NCBI GenBank assembly: GCA_035771175.1
Contig: CM069594.1
Location: 11,036,620-11,100,619, forward strand
DNA length: 64,000 nucleotides
DNA from: Paratinospora sagittata
Lineage: Eukaryota > Streptophyta > Magnoliopsida > Ranunculales > Menispermaceae
Direction of reading: 5' to 3'
Part shown: one piece after another, positions 48,828 to 58,500 of the stretch
Position numbering within the stretch: the first letter of the stretch is position 1
Layout of the letters: every line of letters begins with the position of its first letter
Notes under the pieces: model-generated
The model's input: the letters and a program-made list of their open reading frames with translations, nothing else
The model's database searches: none
Told to the model about the DNA's origin: nothing
Translations under genes and position numbers: made by a program

Positions 48828-49325
48828 TCAATTCAAGTAGTTATGATGGTTATATGCTTGAGAGTCATTGCCGGCGTCATCTCTTGCGAGTTCAGGGTAG
48901 TACTTGTATGGTCCCTGAATAGCACTGTGGCCGGTGGAATCCTCATCATCATAAAACCATGGAGAGCAAATGGAATCGGACTCGTCCTCTGAAGATTCCA
49001 ACCTTTGCATAACAGATGGTGGTAGAGGGCACTGGTTACATCGTTTGAGGGGAGGTAGGTTGAGCGGTGGAATACTTTTTCGTGTTGTTGCTCGAATCCG
49101 GCCGCTTCGCAATTTTGGTAAAAGGTCTTGCCAAGATGAGGGCATGGGATTGTTACGAAAAAGCCATGCACGCTCTGGCAATAAGGATCGCTGTCTGTTT
49201 GGTGATGAAATTGGTGATGCAAAGTAGTTGTGGCTTGACTCTGCTTCTTGAGAAGTAGCCAAAGGTTGCCAAGGAGGCCACTGCGTGTGTGCATCACTAT
49301 ATCCATTGATATTATTTTCAGACAT
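48828..49325 (-). CDS. ORF Y: 165-codon sense ORF between chromodomain and 3' LTR
   Basis: Starts at ATG 49,325 (MSENNINGYSDAHTQWPPWQ), about 100 bp after the pol stop, and ends about 15 bp before the polypurine tract. I do not recognise a family. It has a basic Arg/Ser/Pro-rich middle (KLRSGRIRATTRKSIPPLNL), a CNQC pair and an acidic segment (LESSEDESDSIC, FYDDEDS). There is no signal peptide or membrane span, so it is not env-like. It is uninterrupted, while gag-pol of the same copy has more than ten lesions. However, a second frame (about 49,306-48,833) is also open over most of the stretch, so chance openness is possible. B lost this region and A does not reach it. Confidence 0.45.
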   Translation of the reverse strand: MSENNINGYSDAHTQWPPWQPLATSQEAESSHNYFASPISSPNRQRSLLPERAWLFRNNPMPSSWQDLLPKLRSGRIRATTRKSIPPLNLPPLKRCNQCPLPPSVMQRLESSEDESDSICSPWFYDDEDSTGHSAIQGPYKYYPELARDDAGNDSQAYNHHNYLN

Positions 49326-49422
49326 CGGCGTAGTTATTCAAGTGAAACAATATATTAAGATAGGTGTAAACAAAGTTTCATCATTTTATTGATAAGCGAG
49401 AATAATACAATATATCACATCA

Positions 49423-50332
49423 TCAGTTGGTACTAGAAAACAATTCAGGGTATTTCTGTTTAATTGTTCCTTCTAGTTCCCATGTTGCTTCCTCGACGCC
49501 GTGGTGATCCCAGAGCACCTTCACAAGTGGTATGCTACATCGCCGTAGTTCTTGAGTTTTTCTATCTAAAATCTGTGTCGCTTTCTCCTGATACTTATTT
49601 CCTTCCTCAACCCGAACCTCGACTAAAGGGATGGTATGCAAAGGATCAACATGATACTTGCGAAGCATAGATACGTGAAAAACGTCATGAACCTTAGGCA
49701 TGGACGATGGAAGGGACAGACGATAAGCAAGTTTGCCAATACGTTCAGTGATCTGAAATGGACCGATATACCATGGGGAGAGCTTTCCTTTGATCTCAAA
49801 GCGTTTGACACCTCTTGTGGGCTGGACTTCTAGAAAAACCAAGTCCCCCTTATCAAATTCTAGAGGCTGCATCCGCTTGTCAGCATAGCTCTTCTGTCGA
49901 CTTTGTACAACACGAAGTCGTTCCTTTACTAGTGTGATCTTCTCAGAAGTTTCTTGAACTAGTTCAAGGCCCAACTGCGGTCGATCTGCCATATCTAACC
50001 AGCGTACCGGAGATCTGCAGGGCCGACCATAGAGAGCCGCGTATGGTTCCATGCCGATACTAGTTTGGTAGCTGTTGTTGTATGCAAACTCAGCTAAATG
50101 TAAATACTTGGCCCATCTGTCATTAAAGTCCAAAATGCAACACCGTAACATGACTTCTAAGATTTTGATAAGCCGCTCTGACTGCCCATCAGTCTGAGGG
50201 TGGAAGGCTGTGGTCATAGTGATCTTAGAACCCATTCTACTCTGGAAGCTTTTCCAAAAGTTTGATGTGAATCGAGGGTCTCGATCAGAGACAATCGTGA
50301 GTGGTATGCCATGAAGGCGTACAATCTCTCTT
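49423..50332 (-). pseudogene. Integrase core 3' half plus chromodomain (element C)
   Basis: Contains VSDRDPRFTSNFW (second catalytic Asp), FHPQTDGQSERL (catalytic Glu, 35 residues later, the usual D-35-E spacing), the C-terminal domain (FDKGDLVFLEVQP, KGKLSPWYIGPFQI, VFHVSMLRKY) and a C-terminal chromodomain (ATQILDRKTQELRR, PLVKVLWDHHGVEEATWE, KYPELF). The chromodomain, known to direct integration to marked chromatin, supports the chromovirus assignment. A 1-bp insertion (or 2-bp deletion) at about 50,350 separates this part from the upstream frame. From there to the stop at 49,423 it is open. Confidence 0.9.
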
Positions 50333-51394
50333 TCATATAGTTCTGCAAGTTTGGCGAGGGTTATCAGTGAACTTTATTGGCAAGAAGTGTGCAGACTTTG
50401 TAAGTCTGTCAATGATAACCCAGATAGCATCTTGCCCTTTATTATTTCGAGGTACGGCCGTTACAAAATCCATTGCGATGTTCTCCCACTTCCATTCTCC
50501 AATAGGTAACGACAGGAGAAGTCCAGAGGGAAGTCTTCGTTCTGCCTTAACTTTCTGGCAAACGAGACATCGAGCAACGAAGTCTGCAATTGACTTCTTC
50601 ATTCCAGAAAACCAGAATTGTCGCTTGACATCCTTGTACATTTTGTCACCCCCAGGATGCATGGCGTACCTCGAACAGTACATCTCAGTGAGCATTTCTT
50701 TCCGAACCTTAGGATCGTTCGATAGACAGAGACATTTTTCATAGAAAACAGCCCCATATTCTGAGACCAACCTGTAAGGAAGGTCCTGTTCGCTGAGTAG
50801 AAGTTCTCGTTTCTCCATTAACATAGGGTCATTGGCTTGAGCAGCTGAAATCTTTCGAACTAGCTCAGAGTTGGCTGATAATTGAGAGAGTCGTGATCTT
50901 GTTCCCTCTTCGATCAGTTGTAGGTTAAAGTTCTCCATCTCTGTAGCCAACTTCCCCATTTCAAAGTTAAGAGTGCAAGCAACATACGTTTTTCTACTCA
51001 GGGCATCTACCACAACATTGGCCTTTCCGGGATGGTAATGGAGTTGAAAGTCATAATCTTTCAAGAATTCCAACCATCGTCTTTGGTGGAAGTTTACGTC
51101 TCTCTGAGTGTATATGTACTTAAGACTCTTGTGATCTGAGAAGACCTCAAACCGTTCACCGTATAGGTAATGACGCCATAATTTCAGTGCAAATACGACA
51201 GCTGCAAGTTCCAAGTCATGTGTTGGGTAATTACCCTCATGAATCTTCAGTTGCCTCGAGGCATATGCAACAACTTGGCCTTCTTGCATTAATACTACAC
51301 TTAAGCCTTGGAGAGAGGCGTCGGTGTATAATGAAAATCCAATTGCATTTCTTGGAGTGATAAGTACAGGTGCCGTCGTGAGGCGTTTCTTCAA
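50333..51394 (-). pseudogene. RNase H and integrase N-terminal region (element C)
   Basis: RNase [19 protein letters not shown] (catalytic Asp present), [38 protein letters not shown] and VVDALSRK. Integrase zinc-binding region: [13 protein letters not shown] then CLVCQ; the first His of the HHCC motif is Tyr here (His in element B). Then [12 protein letters not shown] (first catalytic Asp), [19 protein letters not shown]. About 350 codons are open. It is joined upstream to RT through a CAG-to-TAG stop at 51,398-51,400 and downstream through a frameshift at about 50,350. Confidence 0.9.
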
Positions 51395-51397
51395 TTC

Positions 51398-52139
51398 CTA
51401 AAATGATGCTTCACAAGCGGGATTCCACATGAATCGCACGTCTTTTCGAGTGAGTTTGGTCATAGGTTCAACAATCTTTGAGAAGTCCTTGATGAAGCGT
51501 CTGTAATAGCCAGCCAAACCATGAAAACTCCTAATCTGAGTAACAGTGGTAGGCTGCTTCCAGTTTAAAACTGCTTCAACTATAGAAGGATCTACTTCAA
51601 TGCCATTGCCTGAAACCACATGGCCTAGGAATTGAACTCTCTTCGCCCAGAATTCGCATTTACTCAACTTTGCATACAGTTGGTGGGTCTCAAGGTCTGG
51701 AGGACTATCTTCAAATGTATCTTATGGTTTTCCTCGGTTGAGGAATAAATCAAGATGTCGTCCACAAAAACCACCACAAATCGGTCTAAGTATAACCTGA
51801 AGATGCGATTCATCAAATCCATGAATGCAGCAGGTGCATTTGTTAGACTGAATGACATGACCAAGAACTCGTAGTGACCGTATCGAGTTCGGAACGCCGT
51901 CTTGGTAATGTCTGACTCTCGGATCCGGAGTTGGTGACAACCGTACCGTAAATCAATCTTAGAAAAGTATTTGGCATTTCTAAGTTGGTCAAACAAGTCA
52001 TCGATCTCGGGTAACGAACCATTCTTTTTGAGAACAAACAGAACTGGAGCGCCCAGGGTGATGAAGTATTTCTAATGAAGCCATTACTCTCTAATTCCTT
52101 CAGTTGTTTGTCTAATTCGACCAGCTCGATATTTGACAT
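51398..52139 (-). pseudogene. Reverse transcriptase region (element C)
   Basis: Frame pieces: NIELVELDKQLKEL and [10 protein letters not shown]; after a 1-bp deletion and an internal deletion of about 63 bp at about 52,008 the frame resumes at [19 protein letters not shown] (motif A), [33 protein letters not shown] (catalytic VDD) and, after another 1-bp deletion at about 51,665, [19 protein letters not shown] and [13 protein letters not shown]. The CIDYRKLNN segment kept in element B is lost here. The MPFGLTN motif reads MSFSLTN, an extra substitution. Inactive. Confidence 0.88.
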
Positions 52140-52327
52140 TATGTATGGTGGAATTGAGATAGGTCATGTCCCAGGTATGAGGTTGATTTCAAAATCGAAT
52201 TCATGAACAGGAGGTAGACCAGGAAGGTCATTTAGAAAAACTGTTGGGAATTCTAATATTATCGGGACATCGTGTACCTCGAGAGGGTACAGTGTTGGTG
52301 ATTCATTTTTTTACTAAGGGATAGAGC

Positions 52328-52726
52328 TCAAAGTTGTGCCTTGAGAAGTGCAACTGTTGATTTGTGTATCCATTTCCTTGTTCCCTGAATCTTGACAAAC
52401 TCTCCTCTAGGCAAGGTTAATTGAACTTGCTTCTTCATACATTCGATCTTTGCATTCAATGGTGCTAGCCAGTCCTTGCCGAGGATGATGTCAAAGTCTT
52501 CAATATCCATCACAAAAAGATCTACATATATTATATGTTCTGACATTCGAAGCTCACATCGAGAACACTCCAAATTCACATCAGTACCAGAGCCGAACGG
52601 TGATGTGACATGGAGTGTCATGTTTGTGGGTTCAGGATGTAGGCCTAAATGTCTTACTAATGCCGACGATATAAAAGAATGCGTAGCACCTGAATCAAAC
52701 AAAACATGCACCATTGTATTGAACAA
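52328..52726 (-). pseudogene. Aspartic protease region (element C), catalytic motif kept
   Basis: Retropepsin-like domain with LFDSGATHSFISSALVRHLG (catalytic DSG) and DFDIILGKDWLAPLNAKIE. It is open from the end of gag to STVALLKAQL, where CGA has become TGA. A 1-bp deletion in the following poly-A stretch and a further stop near 52,170 separate it from RT. In isolation the protease motif looks intact, in contrast to element B. Confidence 0.87.
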
Positions 52727-52729
52727 AGG

Positions 52730-54078
52730 AAAGGTACCTTCAACTACATTGTTGTCTGGGATGGGTTGTTGAGCGATGGTAAATGCTCTGCCCTGATTCA
52801 GTTGACCCTGGTTCTGCTGGTTCTGCCTGGGTTGGGCATTAGCAGCAGGTGGTGCTTGTTAGAATAGAACAACGGGAATAGGTTGCTGAAGGTGCGGACA
52901 GACATATTTTACGTGGCCCTTCTAACCGTAGTTGAAACATGTCGGCTGATACTGCAGATGGTTTTGCTGGCCATGCTGATTGTTCTTATGGCCATGTTGA
53001 TTGTGGTGTCGACCACCACCTCTGCCATTGTCGTTTCTACGGCCACCCCTTCCATAACGACCTCCGCGGCCATGATTACGAAAACCTTGATTGTTAGGGT
53101 TAGAAGGTTCAGCCGCAGGTGTTGTGGCCTCATTCTTCGGAACATGGGCTGGGAGGGCTGGGTTTTGATTGTAGTAGGGCTTCTTCTTGTTGCCCTGTTG
53201 CGAGGCCTATTGGGAAAACGTTGCAGGTCATTTTCCCTTATTCATTGTCTACTCTTATATGATCTTCTCTTGTTCAAAGCTCATGGCCTTGTCCACAACC
53301 TCTTTGTAAATCTTGAGGTCCAAGATCGACAAGGCTTGTCGAATATCATGGCGAAGGCCATTATAAAATTTCTCAGTCTTATCTTGCTCCGTTGAGATGG
53401 TGGAGAGAGAGTAGACTGATAATTCTTTGAACTTGCCAGCTATTCCCTGACGGTCATGCTGCCCTGGTATAACTTAGCGAATTCCTGGCGCTTCTGCCTC
53501 TTCACAGCGCCTGAAAAATACTCATCAATAAACATTGACTCGAACTGTTGCCAAGTCATATATGCTGTGTTGACCCTTGGGTCCTCTTTCATTGTTATCC
53601 ACCATGTGTTTGCCCCACCAACAAGTTGGTAGGTCGTTTGTGGGATTTTTCGAGTCTCATCGACTCCCATTGCATCAAGAGCCTTCTTTGACACATCCAG
53701 CCACTTTTGCGCCTCATCAGCATCAATGGTGCCAGCAAAAGTAAGAGGTTGTAGCCTCTTGTACTTGGTAATCTGATCGGTTTGAGATTCCGACCCAAAT
53801 CTTACAGGTGCCTGAACCGTGGCAACCTGACTGGCCGCGGTCTCACGAACGGTCGTTTGAACAGTGGCTTTCATCGCCTCAATAAATCCGGCGAAGAAGG
53901 TTTTCATGCTCGAAGGCATGGTAAAGGGTGCGGGTGGGGGTGGTATTTCTTGCCCAGATGTAGTGGCAGTGTCCGGTGTAACTCGTGCTGTCGTCGGAGG
54001 CGACGATTCCTGAATCTCAGGAGGTGCCTCCACTGCTGGACGGACAGTACATGGCCTTTTTCTCTTCCTGGTTTGCAT
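52730..54078 (-). pseudogene. gag (element C), degenerate
   Basis: ATG at 54,078 (MQTRKRKRPCTVRPAVEAPP). The Retrotrans_gag-type core is the same as in element B. A 1-bp deletion at about 53,445 changes WEYAGK to a stop. Downstream, in-frame stops lie at about 53,255, 53,249, 53,230, 53,210, 52,922 and 52,859. The zinc knuckle reads CFNYG-stop-KGH...C, so the second Cys is Tyr and the motif is destroyed. The Asn/Gln/Arg-rich tail leads directly into protease in one frame, as expected for a gag-pol fusion in this clade. Confidence 0.87.
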
Positions 54079-54859
54079 TTTCTCACTGGCAAGGAGAAAA
54101 TAAAGCCAAGATTTAGGAACTGTAGCCAAGTATAATGTTATAGTATGCTCAGCAACAATTTCGAGAGTACTGCAATGTTAAAATCACTTATTTTTCTAAG
54201 TATAGCGTAAGGTTTTTGTTGAGGAATCAAATAATCTTATATATATCTCGTATGTTTGGCCATGGTGTAAAAACAAGGTTAGAATGTTTATATAATAAGT
54301 ATAAAACATTGCAAGTATTTAAAATGATTCGGTTCTGGTTTTTGTGAACATACATATATATTTCATTGAAAATCCATACGAGGCATAAGAATTCTTAAGA
54401 TTTACCTCGGTAAATATCCTGATCTAACGTTCTATCACAATCTTATGCATTCAAACTCTTACTCTTAGTCTTTTCGATTATTATCCAAGGTCACGTGTCC
54501 TATACCACATGACTTTGGTAATAAGGGTGTTAACCAAGTTAAGTTGTATGAACACGGTCTCTAAAAACATCAGCTGAATAGTAGTTTACCAATAGTATCT
54601 TCCAAGTTTACTCGTCCCATACCATGTAAACTTAGTGATAATGTTAGTAATGCAACTTTCTCTAAACGTTTATTTTCACACAAGGTCATGGGTTTTCTTA
54701 CTTCCACATTTTATTTAGTATCTTCCAATTTTGTTGTGTCCCATACCATTCCAAAGTTAGTGATACAAAAGAAAGAATGGTTGCAAGTCGGCCCACCAAT
54801 GATAGTCTTAAACAAAACATTTCATTCATATATAAAAGAAAAGTTTACAATGCCAGTAA
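54079..54859 (-). other. Spacer between ORF X and gag (element C), with three hairpin units
   Basis: About 780 bp without a convincing ORF. Three similar units each place a short inverted repeat around a CCCATACCA-like loop: stems 54,485-54,493/54,510-54,518, 54,604-54,611/54,626-54,633 and 54,727-54,733/54,752-54,758. Stem sequences differ while the loop is shared (TCCTATACCA, TCCCATACCA, TCCCATACCA). Element B lacks this part through a deletion. Possible roles (RNA packaging, or translation of gag after ORF X) are only inference. Confidence 0.5.
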
Positions 54860-55268
54860 TCAATCTTGATTTTCCTGGCTACTACCACTCCTTCTAGATC
54901 TCCTGCTAGGTACAGAACGACTATTAACAGAAGGTTGAGAGTTTGATCGCACTGCTTCGGAGTTTTGCATGCGTGTTAATATATTATTTTGAGTCTCTCT
55001 CATTTCAGCAATATTGGATGCCATTTGATTTAACCGTTCAAATGGGTTAGTCGATTTTCGCATTGGTTGTTGATGGGTCGATTGTCCCATAAGTGGAGGG
55101 TAGGCGATAGGGATTGGGGGAAAGTATTGGTTGTATGGGTGACTCATAGGTAAAAGGTAGTTGTTTTGATTGTACGGGGATCCCCTAACTGGAACCCCTT
55201 GGATATTTGGATTTGTTTGAGGTGAAAAGTTTTGAAACAATAGGCTCATTGGGATGTTTTTCCCTCCT
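54860..55268 (-). pseudogene. ORF X, C-terminal part (element C), 5' end missing
   Basis: An open frame from the breakpoint at about 55,268 to the stop near 54,860. It matches the end of ORF X in element B (SHPYNQYFPP, AYPPLMGQSTHQ, STNPFERL) and continues where B is deleted, with QMASNIAEMRETQNNILTRM and a Ser/Arg-rich end (SVPSRRSRRSGSSQENQD). It contains a 24-residue insert absent in B. The MASNIAEMRETQNNILTRMQ stretch looks helical and may be a coiled coil. This gives the natural C-terminus of ORF X. The N-terminal domain is missing in this copy. Confidence 0.72.
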
Positions 55269-55271
55269 TTC

Positions 55272-55548
55272 TTTCACACCTGGATGGGAAAGCGCCCCAT
55301 ACCCAGTGTGATAAGTACCCCCGCAAGGCATACTCCAGCCATAGCACCACATAATATTGTCCCATCTGGGTCGCGCAAGCGCCCCATACCCTAGATTATT
55401 TGTCCACACAATTCATTCGATGATCTAGGGTATGGGGCTCTTGCACGACCCAGATGGGACAATATTATGTGGTGTTATGGCTGGAGTATGCCCTGCGGGG
55501 GTACTCATCACACACGATATGGGGCGCTTGCGCAACCACGGTGTGACA
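55272..55548. mobile_element. Foldback (long inverted-repeat) element at the right end of element C
   Basis: Two arms of about 125 bp (55,272-55,396 and about 55,424-55,548) are near-perfect inverted copies around a spacer of about 27 bp. Outer ends: TTTCACACC on the left, GGTGTGACA on the right. Each arm itself starts and ends with a GCAAGCGCCCCATAC-like word, so this word occurs four times. It is GC-richer than its surroundings. It carries no ORF and resembles a MITE/foldback element. It replaces the 5' LTR, PBS, leader and N-terminal ORF X of element C, and its right end abuts the satellite. Confidence 0.85.
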
Positions 55549-55553
55549 GAAGT
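55549..55553. other. Right copy of target-site duplication GAAGT (element C)
   Basis: GAAGT directly after GGTGTGACA; the pair of 47,423-47,427. Confidence 0.9.
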
Positions 55554-58500
55554 GCCCACATTTTTCTCGTTAGAAATATCAGATTTTAGTCTAAGATATG
55601 GATAGTGTGCTATTGGGTTGTGTATCATGTTCTCTATTGACAGATAGCAGGCTATAACAGGTCGATATACACAAACCCGAGAGATCGAGTTTTTTAGACT
55701 TTCCGATAGCGTCTTATCAAGGCCTATAGCGCTATTGCCCATCCTACTAAAAATGAAAAGATCACGGCAACAACTTTATAGCTAGTTATCAAAGGGGATA
55801 GCGCGCTATAGACAATTTTTTAGAAAAACAAATGTTTTATTATAGAACCATATCAGTGTGCTATCAACACTGATAGTGTGCCAGTGCCTTCTGGAGAATT
55901 TTGGCAAATTGCTGGATAGCCTTCTTTTTGAAAAAATAATATTTTGACCCTCAAGAACCATTCCATTGACTCAAAACATATTGATATAAGATTAAAAATG
56001 TTAAAATAATTCAAAACTAATTGAAATTATGATTAAAACCTTTCGAAAAACATTTTTTCAAAATGAAATACTATATCGAAGTGATTTTGAAGACTTTGCA
56101 ATTTTCAGAGTTTTAGTGCTCAGATTGATCGAGAGGTTACCCTACACACCAAAGATAAAACTAATGCATTAGACAAGAGATAGGTCTTCGTTCTTCGTGC
56201 TTTATCTTTGTAGACTTCGATAGCTATTGTTTGATGTGTTGTTGATGATTAGTTGTAGCTCTTAAAAAAAAAATACAGGTGATGTGTTCTTGTTTGATGT
56301 GTTCTCTTACCAAGAACATTTCATATACTTACAGTTTAAAACAATAGATAGCCTCTGGAAATCTCAGCACAAAAGGCATAAAATGAAGAACTTGCGAAAT
56401 AATGAGGTTATCTTCCAGACAGTTTGCAATTTTGATTCAGTTCGAAGGTTGTTTAGGCAAATGCAAGAATCACGAATTTCTTCTATTTAAACACTCTTTG
56501 GAAAGCTCAATCTAACTTGCAAAAATTGGGTGTGTTGTATTTTTGAAAATCAAAGAATGAGTGTTTTATAAAATTAGAAGTTGCAGGTTAAAGAGCAAGA
56601 GTACTTACAAAATGATTTGAATTCAAAACATTGTTTAATCTAAAGTTGTTTTGGGCGTGCGAGACAATGGGAATCATCTAGGTGTTAGTAGAGAATATTT
56701 CAATTAAGATAAACTGAAAAAACTGTGTAAGGAATAGAAAAATCGAGCAAGTAGAAATGGATAGCGTGCTACTGGGTTGTGTATCATGTTATGTATTGAC
56801 AGATAGGAGGCTATAGCAGGTCGATATACACAAACCAGAGAGCTCGAGTTTTTCAGACTTTCCGATAATGTGTTATTAAGGCCTATAACGCGCTATTGCC
56901 CATTTTCCTAAAAATTCAAAGATCACGGCAACAGCTTTATAGCGAGTTATCAAAGGGTTCCAGAAAACAAATGTTTTATTATAGAACCCTATCAGCGTGC
57001 TATCAACACTGATAGTGCGCTAGTGCCTTTTGGAAAATTTTGGCAAATTGCTGGATAGCCTTATTTTTGAAAAATTAATATTTTGACACTCAAGAACCAT
57101 TCCATTGACACAAAACATATTGGTATAAGAGTAAAAAGTTTTAAATAATTCAAAACTGATTGAAATTATGATTAAAACCTTTCAAAAAACATTTTTTCAA
57201 AATGAAATACAATATCGAAGTGATTTTGAAGACTTTGCAATTTTCAGAGTTTTAGTGCTGAGATATATCTTCGTTCTTCGAGCTTGATCTTTAAAGACTT
57301 CGATAGCTATTGTTTGATGTGTTGTTGATGATTAGTTGTAGCTCTTAGAAAAAAAAATACAAGTGATGTGTTCTCTCACCGAGCACACTTCAAATACTTA
57401 CAATTTAAAACAATAAATAGCCTCTGGAAATCTCAGCACAAAAGGGATAAAATGAAGAACTTGCGAAATAATGACGTTATCGTCAAGATAGTTTGCACTT
57501 TTGATTCAGTTCGAAGGTTGTTTGGGCAAATGCAAGAATCACGACTTTGTTCTATTTAAACACTCTTTGGAAAGCTCAATCTAACTTGCAAAAATCGTGT
57601 GTTGTATTTTTGAAATTCAGAGAATGAGTGTTTTATAAAATAAGAAGTTGTAGGTTAAAGAGCAAGAGAGTACAAAATGATTTGAATTCAAAATATTGTT
57701 TAATCTAAAGTTGTTTTGGGGGTGCGAGAAAATGGGAATCATCTAGGTGTTAGTAGGGAATATTTCAATTAAGAAAACCTGGAAATACTGTGTAAGGAAT
57801 AGAAAAATCGAACAAGAAAAAGTGCCCACATTTTTCTCGTTAGAAATATCAGATTTTTGTCTCAGACGTGAATAGCGTGCTATTGGGTTGTGTATCATGG
57901 TCTTTGTTGACAGATAGCAGGCTATAGCAGGTCGATATACACAAACTTGAGATCTCGAGTCTTTCAGACTTTCCGATAGCGTGTTATCAAGGCCTATAGC
58001 GCGCTATTGCCCATTTTACTAAAAATGGAAAGATCACGGCAACAACTCTATGGCGAGTTATCAAAGAGGATAACGTGTTATAGACAACTTTCCAAAAAAA
58101 TAAATGTTTTATTATTGAACCTTATCAGCGTGCTATCAACACTGATAGTGCGCTAGTGCTTTCTAGAAAATTTTGGCAAATTGCTGGATAGCCTTATTTT
58201 TGAAAAATTAATATTCTGACACTCAATAATCATTCCATTGACTCATAAAATATTGATATAAGATTAAAAATTTTTAAATAAGTCAAAACTCATTGAAATT
58301 ATGATTAAAACCTTTCGGAAAACATTTTTTTCAAAATGAAATACTATATCGAAGTGATTTTGAAGACTTTTCAATTTTCAGAGTTTTAGTGCTGAGATTG
58401 ATCGAGAGGTTACTCTACACACCAAAGATCAAACTAATGCATTAGACATGAGATATGTCTTAGTTCTTCGAGCTGGATCTTTAAAGACTTCGAAAGCTAT

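Larger units (their letters stand above)
47428..55548 (-). mobile_element. Element C: chromovirus with chimeric 5' terminus
   Basis: Minus-strand content from 55,548 leftwards: foldback (55,272-55,548), 3' part of ORF X, spacer, gag, PR, RT, RNase H, IN with chromodomain, ORF Y, PPT, 3' LTR (47,428-48,793). The outer ends are TGTCACACC on the left and GGTGTGACA on the right, flanked by perfect GAAGT repeats, so the interval behaves as a single insertion. There is no 5' LTR, PBS or leader: alignment with element B stops at about 55,268 inside ORF X. gag and pol carry many stops and frameshifts, so the copy is dead. It is the only copy in the window with the 3' half of the family. Confidence 0.9.

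Noticed and set aside
48714..48992. Plus-strand frames between LTR C and ORF Y (also 48,970-49,258)
   Set aside because: Antisense to ORF Y and crossing the polypurine tract and LTR boundary; sense of the element is minus.
48833..49306. Second long frame overlapping ORF Y on the minus strand
   Set aside because: Starts 19 bases inside ORF Y in another frame with no better start context; kept only as a caution about the stop-poor composition of this region.
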